A program made the position numbers and the translations under genes. The notes under the pieces are model-generated. The model had not been told where the DNA came from and ran no database searches. It worked only from the letters and a program-made list of their open reading frames with translations. Of a DNA stretch of 64,000 bases, positions 51,550-63,223 are shown piece after piece (position 1 is the stretch's first letter; every line of letters starts with the position of its first letter). The stretch is from contig JAVIAB010000139.1 in NCBI GenBank assembly GCA_032433765.1, forward strand, positions 42,613,946-42,677,945. The letters are read 5' to 3'. The DNA comes from Megaustenia siamemsis. Taxonomy: Eukaryota; Mollusca; Gastropoda; Stylommatophora; Ariophantidae.

Positions 51550-54500
51550 TAGGTGGGTATCTTTGTTAGGGGGTGAGTAGATGGTGCATATAGTGAGGTC
51601 TTTGTTAGGGGGTGAGTAGATGGTGCATATAGTGAGGTCTTTGTTAGGGGGTGAGTAGATGGTGCATATAGTGAGGTCTTTATTAGGGGGTGAGTAGATG
51701 GTGCATATAGTGAGGTCTTTGTTAGGGGGTGAGTAGATGGTGCATATAGTGAGGTCTTTGTTAAGGGGTGAGTAGATGGTGCATATAGTGAGGTCTTTGT
51801 TAGGGGGGTGAGTAGATGTTGCATATAGTGAGGTCTTTGTTAGGGGGTGAGTAGATGGTGCATATAGTGAGGTCTTTGTTAGGGGGTGAGTAGATGGTGC
51901 ATATAGTGAGGTCTTTGTTAGGGGGTGAGTAGATGGTGCATATAGTGAGGTCTTTGTTAGGGGGTGAGTAGATGGTGCATATAGTGAGGTCTTTGTGAGG
52001 GGTGAGTAGATGTTGCATATAGTGAGGTCTTTGTTAGGGGGTGAGTAGATGGTGCATATAGTGAGGTCTTTGTTAGGGGGTGAGTAGATGGTGCATATAG
52101 CGAGGTCTTTGTTAGGGGGTGAGTAGATGGTGCATATAGTGAGGTCTTTGTTAGGGGGTGAGTAGATGTTGCATATAGTGAGGTCTTTGTTAGGGGGTGT
52201 AGATGGTGCATATAGTGAGGTCTTTGTTAGGGGGTGAGTAGATGGTGCATATAGTGAGGTCTTTGTTAGGGGATGAGTAGATGGTGCATATAGTGTGGTC
52301 TTTGTTAGGGGGTGAGTAGATGTTGCATATAGTGAGATGTTAGGGGATGAGTAGATGTTGCATATAGTGAGGTCTTTGTTAGGGGGTGAGTAGATGGTGC
52401 ATATAGTGAGGTCTTTGTTAGGGGGTGAGTAGATGGTGCATATAGTGAGGTCTTTGTTAGGGGATGAGTAGATGTTGCATATAGTAAGGTCTTTGTTAGG
52501 GGATGAGTAGATGTTACATATCGTGAGGTCTTTGTTAGGGGATGAGTAGATGGTGCATTTAGTGAGGTCTTTGTTAGGGGATGAGTAGATGGTGCATATA
52601 GTGAGGTCTTTGTTAGGGGGTGAGTAGATGGTGCATATAGTGAGGTCTTTGTTAGGGGGTGAGTAGATGGTGCATATAGTGAGGTCTTTGTTAGGGGGTG
52701 AGTAGATGGTGCATATAGTGAGGTCTTTGTTAGGGGATGAGTAGATGTTGCATATAGTGAGGTCTTTGTTAGGGGGTGAGTAGATGGTGCATATAGTGAG
52801 GTCTTTGTTGGGGGATGAGTAGATGTTGCATATAGTGAGGTCTTTGTTAAGGGGTGAGTAGATGTTGCATATAGTGAGGTCTTTGTTAGGGGTGAGTAGA
52901 TGTTGCATATAGTGAGGTCTTTGTTAGGGGGTGAGTAGATGGTGCATATAGTGAGGTCTTTGTTAGGGGGTGAGTAGATGTTGCATATAGTGAGGTCTTT
53001 GTTAGGGGGTGAGTAGATGGTGCATATAGTGAGGTCTTTGTTAGGGGGTGAGTAGATGGTGCATAAAGTGAGGTCTTTGTTAGTGATTGAGTAGATGTTG
53101 CATATAGTGAGGTCTTTGTTAGGGGGTGAGTAGATGTTGCATATAGTGAGGTCTTTGTTAGGGGGTGAGTAGATGGTGCATATAGTGAGGTCTTTGTTAG
53201 GGGGTAAGTAGATGGTGCATATAGTGAGGTCTTTGTTAGGGGGTGAGTAGATGGTGCATATAGTGAGGTCTTTGTTAGGGGGTGAGTAGATGGTGCATAT
53301 AGTTAGGCCTTTGTTAGGGGGTGAGTAGATGGTGCATATAGTGAGGTCTTTGTTAGGGGGTGAGTAGATGTTGCATATAGTGAGGTCTTTGTTAGGGGGT
53401 GAGTAGATGGTGCATATAGTGAGGTCTTTGTTAGGGGGTGAGTAGATGGTGCATATAGTGAGGTCTTTGTTAGGGGGTGAGTAGATGGTGCATATAGTGA
53501 GGTCTTTGTTAGGGGGTGAGTAGATGGTGCATATAGTGAGGTTTTTGTTAGGGGGTGAGTAGATGGTGCATATAGTGAGGTCTTTGTTAGGGGGTGAGTA
53601 GATGGTGCATATAGTGAGGTCTTTGTTAGGGGGTGAGTAGATGGTGCATATAGTGAGGTCTTTGTTAGGGGGTGAGTAGATGTTGCATATAGTGAGGTCT
53701 TTGTTAGGGGGTGAGTAGATGGTGCATATAGTGAGGTCTTTGTTAGGGGGTGAGTAGATGTTACATATCGTGAGGTCTTTGTTAGGGGATGAGTAGATGG
53801 TGCATATAGTGAGGTCTTTGTTAGGGGATGAGTAGATGGTGCATATAGTGAGGTCTTTGTTAGGGGGTGGGTAGATGTTGCATATAGTGAGGTCTTTGTT
53901 AGGGGGTGAGTAGGTGTTGCATATAGAGAGGTCTTTGTTAGGGGATGAGTAGATGTTGCATATAGTGAGGTCTTTGTTAAGGGGTGAGTAGATGTTGCAT
54001 ATAGTGAGGTCTTTGTTAGGGGTGAGTAGATGTTGCATATAGTGAGGTCTTTGTTAGGGGTGAGTAGATGTTGCATATACTGAGGTCTTTGTTAGGGGGT
54101 GAGTAGATGGTGCATATAGTGAGGTCTTTGTTAGGGGGTGGGTAGATGGTGCATATAGTGAGGTCTTTGTTAGGGGGTGAGTAGATGGTGCATATAGTGA
54201 GGTCTTTGTTAGGGGGTGAGTAGATGGTGCATATAGTGAGGTCTTTGATTGAGTAGATGTTGCATATAGTGAGGTCTTTGTTAGGGGGTGAGTAGATGTT
54301 GCATATAGTGAGGTCTTTGGTAGGGGGTGAGTAGATGTTGCATATAGTGAGGTCTTTGTTAGGGGATGAGTAGATGTTGCATATAGTGAGGTCTTTGTTA
54401 AGGGGTGAGTAGATGTTGCATATAGTGAGGTCTTTGTTAGGGGGGTGAGTAGATGGTGCATATAGTGAGGTCTTGGTTAGGGGGGTGAGTAGATGGTGCA

Positions 54501-55490
54501 TATAGTGAGGTCTTTGTTAGGGGGTGAGTAGATGTTGCATATAGTGAGGTCTTTGTTAGGGGTGAGTGGATGTTGCATGTAGTGAGGTCTTTGGTAGGGG
54601 GTGAGTAGATGTATATAGTGAGGTGTTTGTTAGGGGATGAGTAGATGTTGCATATAGTGAGGTCTTTGGTAGGGGTGAGTAGATGTTGCATATAGTGAGG
54701 TCTTTGTTAGGGAATGACTAATTGTTGTATATAGTGAGGTCTTTGTTAGGGGGTGAGTAGATGTTGTATATAGTGAGGTCTTTGTTAGGGGATGAGTAGA
54801 TGTTGCATATAGTGAGGTCTTTGTTAGGGATTGAGTAGATGTTGCATATAGTGAGGTCTTTGTTAGGGGGTGAGTAGATGTTGCATATAGTGAGGTCTTT
54901 GGTAGGGGATGAGTAGATGTTGCATATAGTGAGGTCTTTGTTAGGGGATGAGTAGATGTTACATATAGTGAGGTCTTTGTTAGGGATTGAGTAGATGTTG
55001 CATATAGTGAAATCTTTGTTAGGGATTGAGTAGATGTTGCTTGTAGTGAGGTCTTTGTTAGGGGGTGAGTAGATGTTGCATATAGTGTTGTCTTTGTTAG
55101 GGGGTGAGTAGATGTTGCATATAGTGTTGTCTTTGTTAGGGGGTGAGTAGATGTTGCATATAGTGTGGTCTTTGTTAGGGGGTGAGTAGATGGTGCATAT
55201 AGTGTTGTCTTTGTTAGGGGGTGAGTAGATGGTGCATATAGTGTGGTCTTTGTTAGGGGGTGAGTAGATGTTGCATATAGTGAGGTCTTTGTTAGGGGGT
55301 GAGTAGATGTTGCATATAGTGAGGTCTTTGTTAGGGGGTGAGTAGATGTTGCATATAGTGAGGTCTTTGTTAGGGGGTGAGTAGATGTTGTATATAGTGA
55401 GGTCTTTGTTAGGGGGTGAGTAGATGTTGCATGTAGTGAGGTCTTTGTTAGGGGGTGAGTAGATGGTGCATATAGTGGGGTCTTTGTTCA
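51550..55490 (-). repeat. 39-bp minisatellite derived from LINE endonuclease codons
   Basis: About 100 copies of a 39-bp unit that on the minus strand encodes TICTIYSPPNKDL or TICNIYSPPNKDL. Units vary at a few sites (ACC/AAC, SPP/SSP, TIYN). Occasional one-base indels shift the frame, so long open frames of 257, 462 and 577 codons alternate between frames. Right edge: the array passes from the LINE codons MNKDPTICTIYSPPNKD. Left edge: it returns to LINE codons at PPNKDTHLKSIKPNSKN then VGDFN. The YSPP motif belongs to the endonuclease fold in LINEs of this type. Confidence 0.95.
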
Positions 55491-56170
55491 TGGTTTTCAG
55501 GCATGTATCTATGTATTTTGTTTCATGCAGTTAGGATATTTGGGTTTCCCAGGCTGAGATGTGGTTATTGAAAGCAGTTAGGACCCCTCTAATGGGCCTA
55601 TCTTCTCGTCCCTGCCTTAAGATTTTATATTCGCATTAGAAAATGTGTGTGCATTTGTGAGATAAGTTTCATGAAATCAGCATACATCAATGTCGTGTTC
55701 TTTTAGATATTTCTGAAGCTTTCGGGTTTTTTTTTTTTTTGGTCAAACTCCCTCTGCATTCCAATGCATTAACTTGAATCGATTTTCCGAATCTTCCTTG
55801 GCCGTTTCTGAGGGGTTTATGTCTCTGGTTCCAATCCTGTATCTGTGTGTCCTTTTGGTTCATGGGAACCGGTTCATGTATGATCAAGGATAGAATTGGT
55901 GACTCTATTGATCGAGAGCTTGTTGCTGACATTTGCTGTAATACGTGGATGTACTCTTTCTAGTCCCGCGCCACTTGTTTCGTCTTCGGCGTTCGAGGTT
56001 TCTTCTCTGGATGATTCCTCCAATAGGTAGTTTTCCTTTCGAGGATTTTGGGCTCTGCCTGCCCACATTTTCTTAGGGCTTAGTTGCCTTAGCCTTTGTT
56101 CTAACAGAAATTTTGACACGGCAATGGATGTTTTGTCTGGCCTTCACATTGTTGGACTTAATTGTTTGCT

Positions 56171-56622
56171 TTCAAGCCCCGTCTTCCCGGAGATTGTAGG
56201 ATGTAATGGCGGCTCTTGAGAATGCTTCTCTAATCACGAGTAGATCAGGGAGATTGTGTGTGTATCTGATGGGATAGTGACATGACTTTTGCTCGCTCGA
56301 CCTTACAAAGTTCAGGGAGAGAGGGCTCCGAGAGAAGGAAAGAAGTAATGTGGAAAAGAAAAGGAAAAAAAAACGAAGGTAAGATGAAAGAAATAAACAC
56401 ATGCTAATTCAATGCGATTATCAATAATAGGTCACCATCGAATATACATGTGCTCATGAAGTATAAACACAAGGAAAGATATACATGTTTATACATTTAA
56501 ACTGGGACACCACAGGCTACGCAATTATCTTTTTTTTTGAAATCCCGATAGAGTAGTTCCACTCGAATAAAGAAATCATTCGGCGTTTCCCATTTCAAAG
56601 AAATAAACAATTATTTTTTAGC
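56171..56622. other. Intergenic, nothing recognised
   Basis: Purine-rich on the + strand near 56310-56400. No coding similarity recognised. Confidence 0.4.
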
Positions 56623-56632
56623 ATTTGGGAGC

Positions 56633-56763
56633 CTTTAAAGATTAAAAAAAAATATCTTTAAAAGAATTGAAAACTGCTAGAACAAAAATTCAGATAAGAG
56701 AAGGAGTATCTTGGTCTACGCCATATGGGCCGGCTACGGATCGAAAGGTCAATAGATAGATAG
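56633..56763 (+). mobile_element. LINE-A 3' end only
   Basis: 10-bp duplication ATTTGGGAGC at 56623-56632 and 56764-56773. It contains only the last codons, the 3' UTR (GAACAAAAATTCAGATAAGA, CTACGCCATATGGGCCGGCT) and (TAGA)n. About 130 bp, an extreme 5' truncation. Confidence 0.93.
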
Positions 56764-56773
56764 ATTTGGGAGC

Positions 56774-56920
56774 AGCCTTTCTGTCGGAAAGCTCCTGGCA
56801 GTGTCCACTGATCCACTTAAAATTTACCTCCGCCTATGGCGGATTAGAACCAGGAACCTTCTTGATCAGATGTCGACGCTTTATCTCTAGACCACCCAGA
56901 TTCCCCCCACCCCCGTTTTT
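56774..56920 (-). mobile_element. tRNA-headed SINE, family L, copy 2
   Basis: Minus strand: AATCTGGGTGGTCTAGAGAT (A box), then AGGTTCCTGGTTCTAATCC (B box), then CGCCATAGGCGGAGG. The same head as 39440-39610. It adjoins the LINE-A duplication directly, so the LINE entered its 3' flank. Confidence 0.75.
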
Positions 56921-57049
56921 TTTTTCAAGGACACTTATAGAAGAGAAACTTTAGCTAAAAGAGTAATTTCACATAAAATAAAAACAACAACACCCGAGAC
57001 ATAATGTGCATAAATATTACCAATATACCAAATATAGCGTGAGTCTTCA

Positions 57050-57190
57050 TGCAGCAGGAGGTCGACGCCTGGGAGTCATGACCAGTGTAAAGAAGTTAAA
57101 AGGCCGAAACACTTGCTCCAGAGAGTCTCCTTCTAATGATCCGATTGTCTCCTATTGCGAAGCTCTGTATAAAAGGTTTCATATTACAGA
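57050..57190 (+). repeat. Dispersed repeat, pair with 3172-3338
   Basis: Shares ATGCAGCAGGAGGTCGACGC, GGGAGTCATGAC and GCGAAGCTCTGTA with the other copy. About 30 bp shorter. Confidence 0.7.
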
Positions 57191-57349
57191 TGTCCAAGAG
57201 ACACCAAGGTATCATTCTTTGTCTTCTTATTGACCACAGCAGAATGAGACACTACATGTGCTTCCATTTTAATAAAACAGTCACCAGTTGTCTCTGCCAC
57301 TGCGCCCTTGCAGACATGTCATAATAAATTGTATACAGTACACAGACCA

Positions 57350-57731
57350 GAAAAGAACAGAAAATTGAAGCCTTTGAAATGTGGATTTATAGAAGAATAG
57401 GTAGAATTGGATGGACAGAAAAGATAACAAACGATGAAGTCTTAAAACAACTAAAAATAAAAAGAGAACTACTAAATACAATTAAGACAAGACAAATGAA
57501 TTTTTTGGGCCATGTTAAAAGACACAACAGCCTACTAAAAGTAATATTAGAAGGGAAAATACAAGGTAAAAGCGGCAGAGGCAGACCAAGACTAACATGG
57601 ACGAGTAACATCAAAAGATGGACAAGTCAATCTATTACAGCCTGCACCATCAAAGCAAGAAACAGAGTAGAATGGCGATCCATGGTAGCCAACCTTCGTT
57701 GCAGAGAAGGCACTCGATGATGATGATGATG
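57350..57731 (+). mobile_element. LINE-C 3' fragment, open frame
   Basis: 10-bp duplication ACACAGACCA at 57340-57349 and 57732-57741. Frame 57379-57720 is open: GWTEKITNDEVLKQLKIKRE, RQMNFLGHVKRHNSLLKVIL, GRGRPRLTWTSNIKRWTSQS, NRVEWRSMVANLRCREGTR. Tail (GAT)n. A young copy by its open frame. Confidence 0.94.
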
Positions 57732-57923
57732 ACACAGACCAAGGAGAAAAGCATGGCACCTATTACCTTTGAAGAGAAATTGTACAGCGGAAGTGAAACC
57801 ATGAAACTGACAACAGAGTTCATAAGAGAACCTAAAACCTCAGTCTGAATGACGTCATGACAGGTGAAGAAGAAACGATGAAGGAAGTTACTATGACATT
57901 ACTAGCGAGCTACTGGAACCATT

Positions 57924-58245
57924 GAAGAAGAATGGGATGGGAAGAAGAAAAAATCTATGAAATCTTAAAACAACTAAAAATTAAAAGAGAACTACTAAAC
58001 ACAATCCAAACAATACAAATGAGATTTTTGGGGCATGTTAAAAAACAAAGAAGCCTACTAAAAGTAATCTTGGAAGGGATAATACAAGGTAAAAGATGAA
58101 GAGGCAGACTAAGACTAACATGGACGAGTAACACGAAAAGACAGACAAGTCAGCCTATGACAACCTGCGCCATCAAAGCAAGAGACAGAGCGGAATGGCG
58201 CTCCATGGTAGTCAACCTTCGATGCGGAGACGGTACTCGATGGTG
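57924..58245 (+). mobile_element. LINE-C 3' fragment, decayed
   Basis: 12-bp duplication ACTGGAACCATT at 57912-57923 and 58246-58257. The same region as 57350-57731, with a stop in the basic tail (KGKR then stop) and substitutions. The two copies lie 193 bp apart in the same orientation but have different duplications, so they are independent insertions. Confidence 0.94.
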
Positions 58246-58329
58246 ACTGGAACCATTAATGTAAATATGTTTATTCATCTGTTGAAGGCAAATGAGTGCC
58301 CATGGGTTCCCAGTTTACCTGCGTTTTCT

Positions 58330-58530
58330 TTCTAGCGTTCACCCGTAAAAGTGGACGTGAGTGCACTGTGCCGCTCGTTTCCGGCAATGCCATGATATCT
58401 GCACCTTGTGGTCCGAGACATTCTTCTTTGGCATGAATATATTTTGCTTAAAAATTGTGCCTGTACTGTAGTCATCTTTGGACTACTCTTTTCTACTTCC
58501 AAATGCCAAGAGTTAGTGAGTCGGTTCACA
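58330..58530 (+). repeat. Dispersed repeat N (pair with 39220-39420)
   Basis: Second copy of repeat N, see the shared blocks there. It ends near GCCAAGAGTTAGTGAG. Confidence 0.6.
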
Positions 58531-58562
58531 AGGACCTCCTGATTATCGCCCCATGACAAGTA

Positions 58563-58775
58563 AAAAGATCAAAACACAACACAACGAGCCTTCAATAATC
58601 GTTGCGAGAACACCAGATCCAAGGGCCGACCACGAAAAAGTTGGATTAATGGAATATTAGAAACACTAGGAATAGGAAACATAACAGCAGGAGAGGTGAA
58701 CAAAAGAGAAAAAGACCACACATTTCCCCTCGATGCTGAAAGGCAAACGAGGAAAGAAAGAAGAAGAAGATTGGC
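58563..58775 (+). mobile_element. LINE-E 3' fragment
   Basis: + strand: TRRAFNNRCENTRSKGRPRK, a WINGILETLG block, then an AGEVNKREKDHTFPLDAERQ end, frameshifted relative to other copies. It abuts an inverted LINE-E piece at 58776. Confidence 0.75.
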
Positions 58776-59160
58776 TCTTATTTTTACGTTTCCTAGTGTT
58801 TCTAATATTCTATCAATACCTCTTTCATCGTGACCAGCCCTCGGGTCTGGAATTGTTCTCCTAATGTAAAACTGTCACAATGTATTGTGTTCAACTCGTT
58901 CCCTGCCCACCAGCTTGACTGCAGCACCGAAATTATTCGCTTATTCCTTGTTCTCACCGCTCTTGTTAAAGGCTAGCTGAGTCGTATTTTTATCTTTTGC
59001 TAGCGATATATTGTTGGTAGTAGCTAACTGATTTTGTTCTTCAGCTTTGTTAACGTCCATTGCTTGTTCTCAAAATTGTTTTCTCATTGAATCCTTCTCT
59101 TGTTTTCTTTGTAATTTGCCTTTCAGTTTTGAGAGAAGAAATATTTTTGCGGCTGTTTAC
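58776..59160 (-). mobile_element. LINE-E pieces, inverted to the previous one
   Basis: 58776-58860 carries CGTTTCCTAGTGTTTCTAAT and ATTCTATCAATACC, and 59090-59160 carries TTTGCCTTTCAGTTTTGAGA, both as in minus-strand LINE-E. The sequence between is not recognisable. Together with 58563-58775 this repeats, in rough form, the head-to-tail inversion at 17850-18700. Confidence 0.55.
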
Positions 59161-59164
59161 TCTT

Positions 59165-59174
59165 TTTTTCTTCT

Positions 59175-59206
<32 letters not shown>

Positions 59207-59220
59207 GTTATTTCGTTCTG
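59165..59220. repeat. Poly-T tract
   Basis: Run of about 25 T within TTC-rich sequence. No coding meaning, although its complement yields a poly-Lys frame. Confidence 0.9.
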
Positions 59221-59529
59221 TTAGTTGCACAAAACGTGCTTTGTCCGAAAGTGCATTGTCTTGCAACAAGTGGAGATTTTCGATGCTTCGCTTTATGGCC
59301 ACAGTCTTCACTAGTTTGTTAACGAGGTCTGTAGAGTGCTGTCTGAGCTGCAAGGCCGCATTCTCTGCAAACACACTCTAAAAGTTCACCTCAAACAAGA
59401 AGCAGACAGATTCATAGAGAAAGAGAATACACGACGAAAGAAAAGAAAAAAAATAACAATTCTAGGGGCGCTGAAATATCCATAGTCAACTATGACTGAC
59501 GGAGGCTACTAATAATAGTACTATCTATT

Positions 59530-59772
59530 AACTGGGTAGCAATCAACATTTTTCGGGCACATCATGAGAAGAGGAAAGTTGGAATACTTGGTCACAACTG
59601 GCAAAATAAAAGGAAAGAGAGATCGCGGACGACAAAGAGAGAAAATACTGGATAGCTTGGTGTCATGGCATGGAAAACAGTCAACAACAGAACTGATACG
59701 ATGCACTGTAGATAGAAGATTGTGGAGGGACATGATGACCTACGCCAACCGGTATGGCACATGATGATGATT
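59530..59772 (+). mobile_element. LINE-D 3' fragment
   Basis: + strand: FFGHIMRRGKLEYLVTTGKI, KRDRGRQREKILDSLVSWHG, TELIRCTVDRRLWRDMMTYA and the tail (GAT)n. Imperfect TTAACTG repeats on both sides suggest a duplication. Very similar to 60174-60359 on the opposite strand. Confidence 0.88.
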
Positions 59773-60165
59773 AACTGTGTTGCTACAGGTATTTTTTCAG
59801 AAGTACACCCTTTCAACTTTCCCTGCAGATTTATGTGCTCTCAACTTGATACGTGTTGGGGCGCACGTGGTTTTCCATTGCATGCTGGAAAATTAGATTC
59901 AGTGGTCATAATGTTTCCGCCATGTGTAGTTCTGTAGGGAGTTTTCATTTCAGAAAAAGTGATTTTATTTCTCAATCATGTCATCTGATTTCTCCATTGT
60001 TCTGACAAATCGTTGCAGCAGGAGATCAGTTCTATTGGTTATGTTGCACAGTGCGCTATAGAGACCACGTTGACGAAACAAATGTATAATTTAGAGTTTA
60101 GAGGTTCATTGAAAATAGGGGAAACTTTGATTGTTCCAAGCTTCAACTTGTTCCTGCTACTACAT

Positions 60166-60830
60166 CATCATCATCATGTACCGTACCGGTTGGCGTTGAC
60201 GATCATGTCCTTCCACAATCTTCTATCCACAGTGCATCGTATGAGTTCCGTTGTTGACTGTTTTCCATGCCATGACACCAAGCTATCCAGTATTTTCTCT
60301 CTTTGTCGTCCGCGATCTCTCTTTCCTTTTATTTTGCCAGTTGTAACCAAGTATTCCAACTTTCATCTTCTCATGAGGGGCCCAAAAAAGGTTGATTGCT
60401 TCTTTCTGATGTTTTTAAGAGCTCCCTTTTTGTGTTGGCCTCTTGAGAACTTTCTCATTGGTCTTTTTAGCTGTCCATGGAACTTTCAACATTCTTCTGA
60501 GAAATCCCATCTCTGTGGCCTTTAATCGTCTTTTCATTTGTTTGTCTATTGTCCATGATTCGCTTCCATAGGTCAGAATTAGTTCTATATAGCATCGATG
60601 AACTCTCTTTCTCATTTCTATTGACATAGATTTGTTGCATAAGATATTTTTCATTTTCTGAAATGCTATTTTGGCCTGAGCTATTCTGCTTTTTATTTCT
60701 GTGTTGCATCTTCCATTTTATGTTATCACTGTGCCCAAGTATTTCAAACGTTGCACTTGTTTCAGATTTGTCTTGTTTATTTTTATGCTGCATGATGGTG
60801 ATGATTGTTTCTTCGATGTAACCAATATAT
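60166..60830 (-). mobile_element. LINE-D fragment with 11-bp duplication
   Basis: Exact duplication TGCTACTACAT at 60155-60165 and 60831-60841. The minus strand encodes MRKRVHRCYIELILTYGSES, WTIDKQMKRRLKATEMGFLR, RMLKVPWTAKKTNEKVLKRP, then the same tail as 59530-59772. One frameshift near RPTQKGS. With 59530-59772 it forms an inverted pair about 0.4 kb apart. Confidence 0.94.
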
Positions 60831-60947
60831 TGCTACTACATAGTCAGGGCTAATTATGATTATTATCATCATGTGCCATACCCGTTGGTATGTTGATCGT
60901 AGGCGATCATGTCTTTTCTCAATCTTCTATCCACCGTGCTTCGTATC

Positions 60948-63223
60948 TCTCTCTCTCCCCCTCTCTCTCTGCGATCAAGACTCAATCAGAGTAGGATTCC
61001 AGACTCTCTCATGAAGTCAGCTGTCTGTTTAAGCGATTCGATTGCCCCGTATAGTTTCTATTCCAGGGAGGTGGGTGTGGACCACATTGCTCTTTTCAGG
61101 TCTGTGTAATGGGGGCAATCCTGTAGAACATGTTTTGTAGTCATATTGTCCAGTGTACAGTGGCATAGGCTGGTTGTACCTATTTTGAATTTGGTGAACA
61201 TGTGATTTCTCATTCTATTGTGGCCAGTGCGTAGGCGGAGTATGATGACTTGGTCCCTCCTTGATAGTTGGTGGTAACCGTACCACTCGTTATACTTTGG
61301 GTGTTCTCGTTTCCATTTTTCCTTATACTGACCGTTGAGGTTGGATTTGGCTTCATCATAACTGAGCGGATGGTTCTCTTGTGGTAATCTCCTTCCCTCT
61401 TTAGATAATTTGTCTGCGCGTTCGTTCTCGTGTATATTACAGTGTGATGGTATCCACAGAATGATTACTCTCTGGAAGTTATTGCATAGTTGGTCCAGGG
61501 TTGTTCTCAAGTCATATAGTTCATTGTTCTTGGGGCTTTTTAGAGCTGATAGCACTGACAGTGCATCAGTCAGAATCACCAATTTATTGTGAATGTTATT
61601 TTTGTGTTGAGTAGCCAGTTTTGCATCATCTCTGAGAGCCTCAGTTTCTGCTTTATAGTTGTTTGAGAATTTCCCAGTATCTATTGACTTGGTGATCTCG
61701 TCCTGGTTATTCAGCGTCAAGAACACCCCCCCCCCCTCCATTTCTGGTGGCATTTGTAGCAGAGCCATCTGTGTATCTGTGGGACCAAGAGTCCTCTGGA
61801 TAGGTATTGTGTATGTGTTTTTCTGCTACGTGTTTTCTTTCTGTGTCTGATTGGGTGCCTTTTATCATGATTCCTGTTATATTTTCCTTAAGTTCTGGTA
61901 TTTTATGTTTCCCATGAGGAGACATATCAGATGGGCCCAAGGGTTTCGATATTGTTTGGGAAAGTACTGGGTCTCCAGTAGTTAGTTCATTGGCGATTGC
62001 AGCGAAGTTGCTCCTCTCTAGTCGTACAATTCCGAAACCAGTTATTCTTTGGTGCATGGGATGGCTAAGGAGCCTTCTATATTTCTTCGCTTGTTGCAAT
62101 ACTTTAGTGACCCATCTATCATCTAAGGGTTATAAACCTGTCACTGTTTATAGAATCTTGATAGGTGAAGATTTCATAGAACCAGTGATGATACGGGCAG
62201 CTTGGTTCTGTGTTCTGTTAATTTTGCTAAGGTGTGCTTGGAAGGGTGTCCGGTTAGCGCAATCGATAGGCTTACCACGGCAACAGCCGGGGTTCGTAAT
62301 CCTGGCGAAGACACCTGGGTTTTACTAATTCCCTAAAAATTAGTAGGAGCCGCGATAGCTCAGTGGTTAGTGAACTGGACTACTACGGACAAGGGGTAGG
62401 GTTCGATCCCAACCGACGGCTCCGGGTTCACCCAGCCTTAAATGGGTACCGGATTTTTTCTGGGAAAGTAAAAGCAGCACGGGCGTAATACCGACCACAT
62501 TACCCCAAAAATCATGTGCTGAAGGTCTGTAAAATATAGGGTCACTAACACCATATTTCCCTATACGCCACTTGGCGTGACGGGGGGTACTTTACTTTTT
62601 TTTTTGTGCTTTGGAAGCCATAGCCCAGGTTGTGACTCCATACTCTAGGACTGGTCTGACTCTTCCTACGTATAGTCATTTCAAAATATTGCTGTCTGCT
62701 CCCCAGTCTCCATGCCAGTTTTTCCATAATATTAGTTCGTTTTCTGGCTTTTTTTCTTCCACTGTCTATCTGATTTTTCCAAGTCATTCTGCGATTCATG
62801 CTGACACCAAGGTATGTTGGGTTTTGGTCAATAGGGAGTGTATGGTCTTTTAAGTTTGCAGAGAGAAGTTTCTTGATAGGCTGAATATTGTATATGTAGT
62901 TTTTTTTCGTTAATGGCTAAGAACCAGGTGTTCGTCTATTTTTCAAGTTCACCTAGGGCATCTTGCGTCCTGGATTCAGCCACCGACATACTTTCCTCGC
63001 GAGCCCATTACGCCAGATCATCTGTATATATTGCTGAGTGTATTCTGGGTGGAATGTCCATTACGATGTCATTTATGAAAATTAAAAAGAGTGTTGGGGA
63101 CAAGACTCCGCCTTGAGGGACATCTTGTTCGATTGTGGCCTTCTTACTTAGTTGACCTTGTACTTGTACTCTGGCCGTTCTATCCTGAATGTATTGAGAG
63201 ACCCAATTGAATAAACGACCCTG
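60948..63223 (-). mobile_element. RNase H LINE nested in LINE-D
   Basis: Exact 12-bp duplication GTGCTTCGTATC at 60936-60947 and 63224-63235. Minus strand, right to left: RT palm (VPQGGVLSPTLFLIFINDIV, catalytic block IYTDDLA with the second position Thr), thumb in 62799-62545 (KNQIDSGRKKARKRTNIMEK), then after a SINE insertion RNase H (YTDGSATNATRNGGGG, NYKAETEAL, VILTDALSVLSAL, IPSHCNIHENERADKLSKEG) and the tail HCTLDNMTTKHVLQDCPHYT. All four RNase H acidic/His sites appear present. Truncated 5' of the palm. Frames are mostly open, so it is fairly young. Confidence 0.95.
62245..62604 (+). mobile_element. Composite SINE: second tRNA-like head plus SINE1
   Basis: Flanked by TGTGCTTGGAAG (62233-62244) and TGTGCTTTGGAAG (62605-62617), one base different. 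62245-62340 is a separate tRNA-like unit with A box GGTTAGCGCAATCGATAGG and B box GGGGTTCGTAATCC. 62341-62604 is a SINE1 with intact boxes and its TACTTTACTTTTTT end. No duplication separates the two, so they may have moved as one dimer. Confidence 0.85.

Larger units (their letters stand above)
49000..56170 (-). mobile_element. RNase H LINE with giant in-frame expansion
   Basis: Minus-strand LINE read from right to left. 56119-55690: N-terminal part, with the endonuclease start read across frameshifts as HWNAEGV and KEHDIDVC. 55690-55491: endonuclease (RPIRGVLTAFNNHISAWETQ, then TKYIDTCLKTMNKD). 55490-51550: the 39-bp array. 51540-50810: endonuclease end (VGDFNSCSPSW, SDHRPRFITLKRP). 50764-50595: linker. 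50588-49920: RT thumb. 49831-49290: RNase H (IFTDGS, LVLQWIPADYDFLGNEKADKL). 49290-49000: LRTGHCGLRAYLQKIG tail. The RT palm with its DD motif is absent, deleted near 50595, and several frames are broken. Dead copy; I/Nimb-like by inference. Confidence 0.88.

Noticed and set aside
51520..54038. Long minus-strand frames of 462 and 577 codons as a repeat-protein gene
   Set aside because: They are the 39-bp array read in alternating frames, without a promoter, signal peptide or unique flanking domain. The flanks are LINE endonuclease.
59123..59374. Poly-Lys frame on the minus strand
   Set aside because: It is the complement of a poly-T tract with no recognisable domain.
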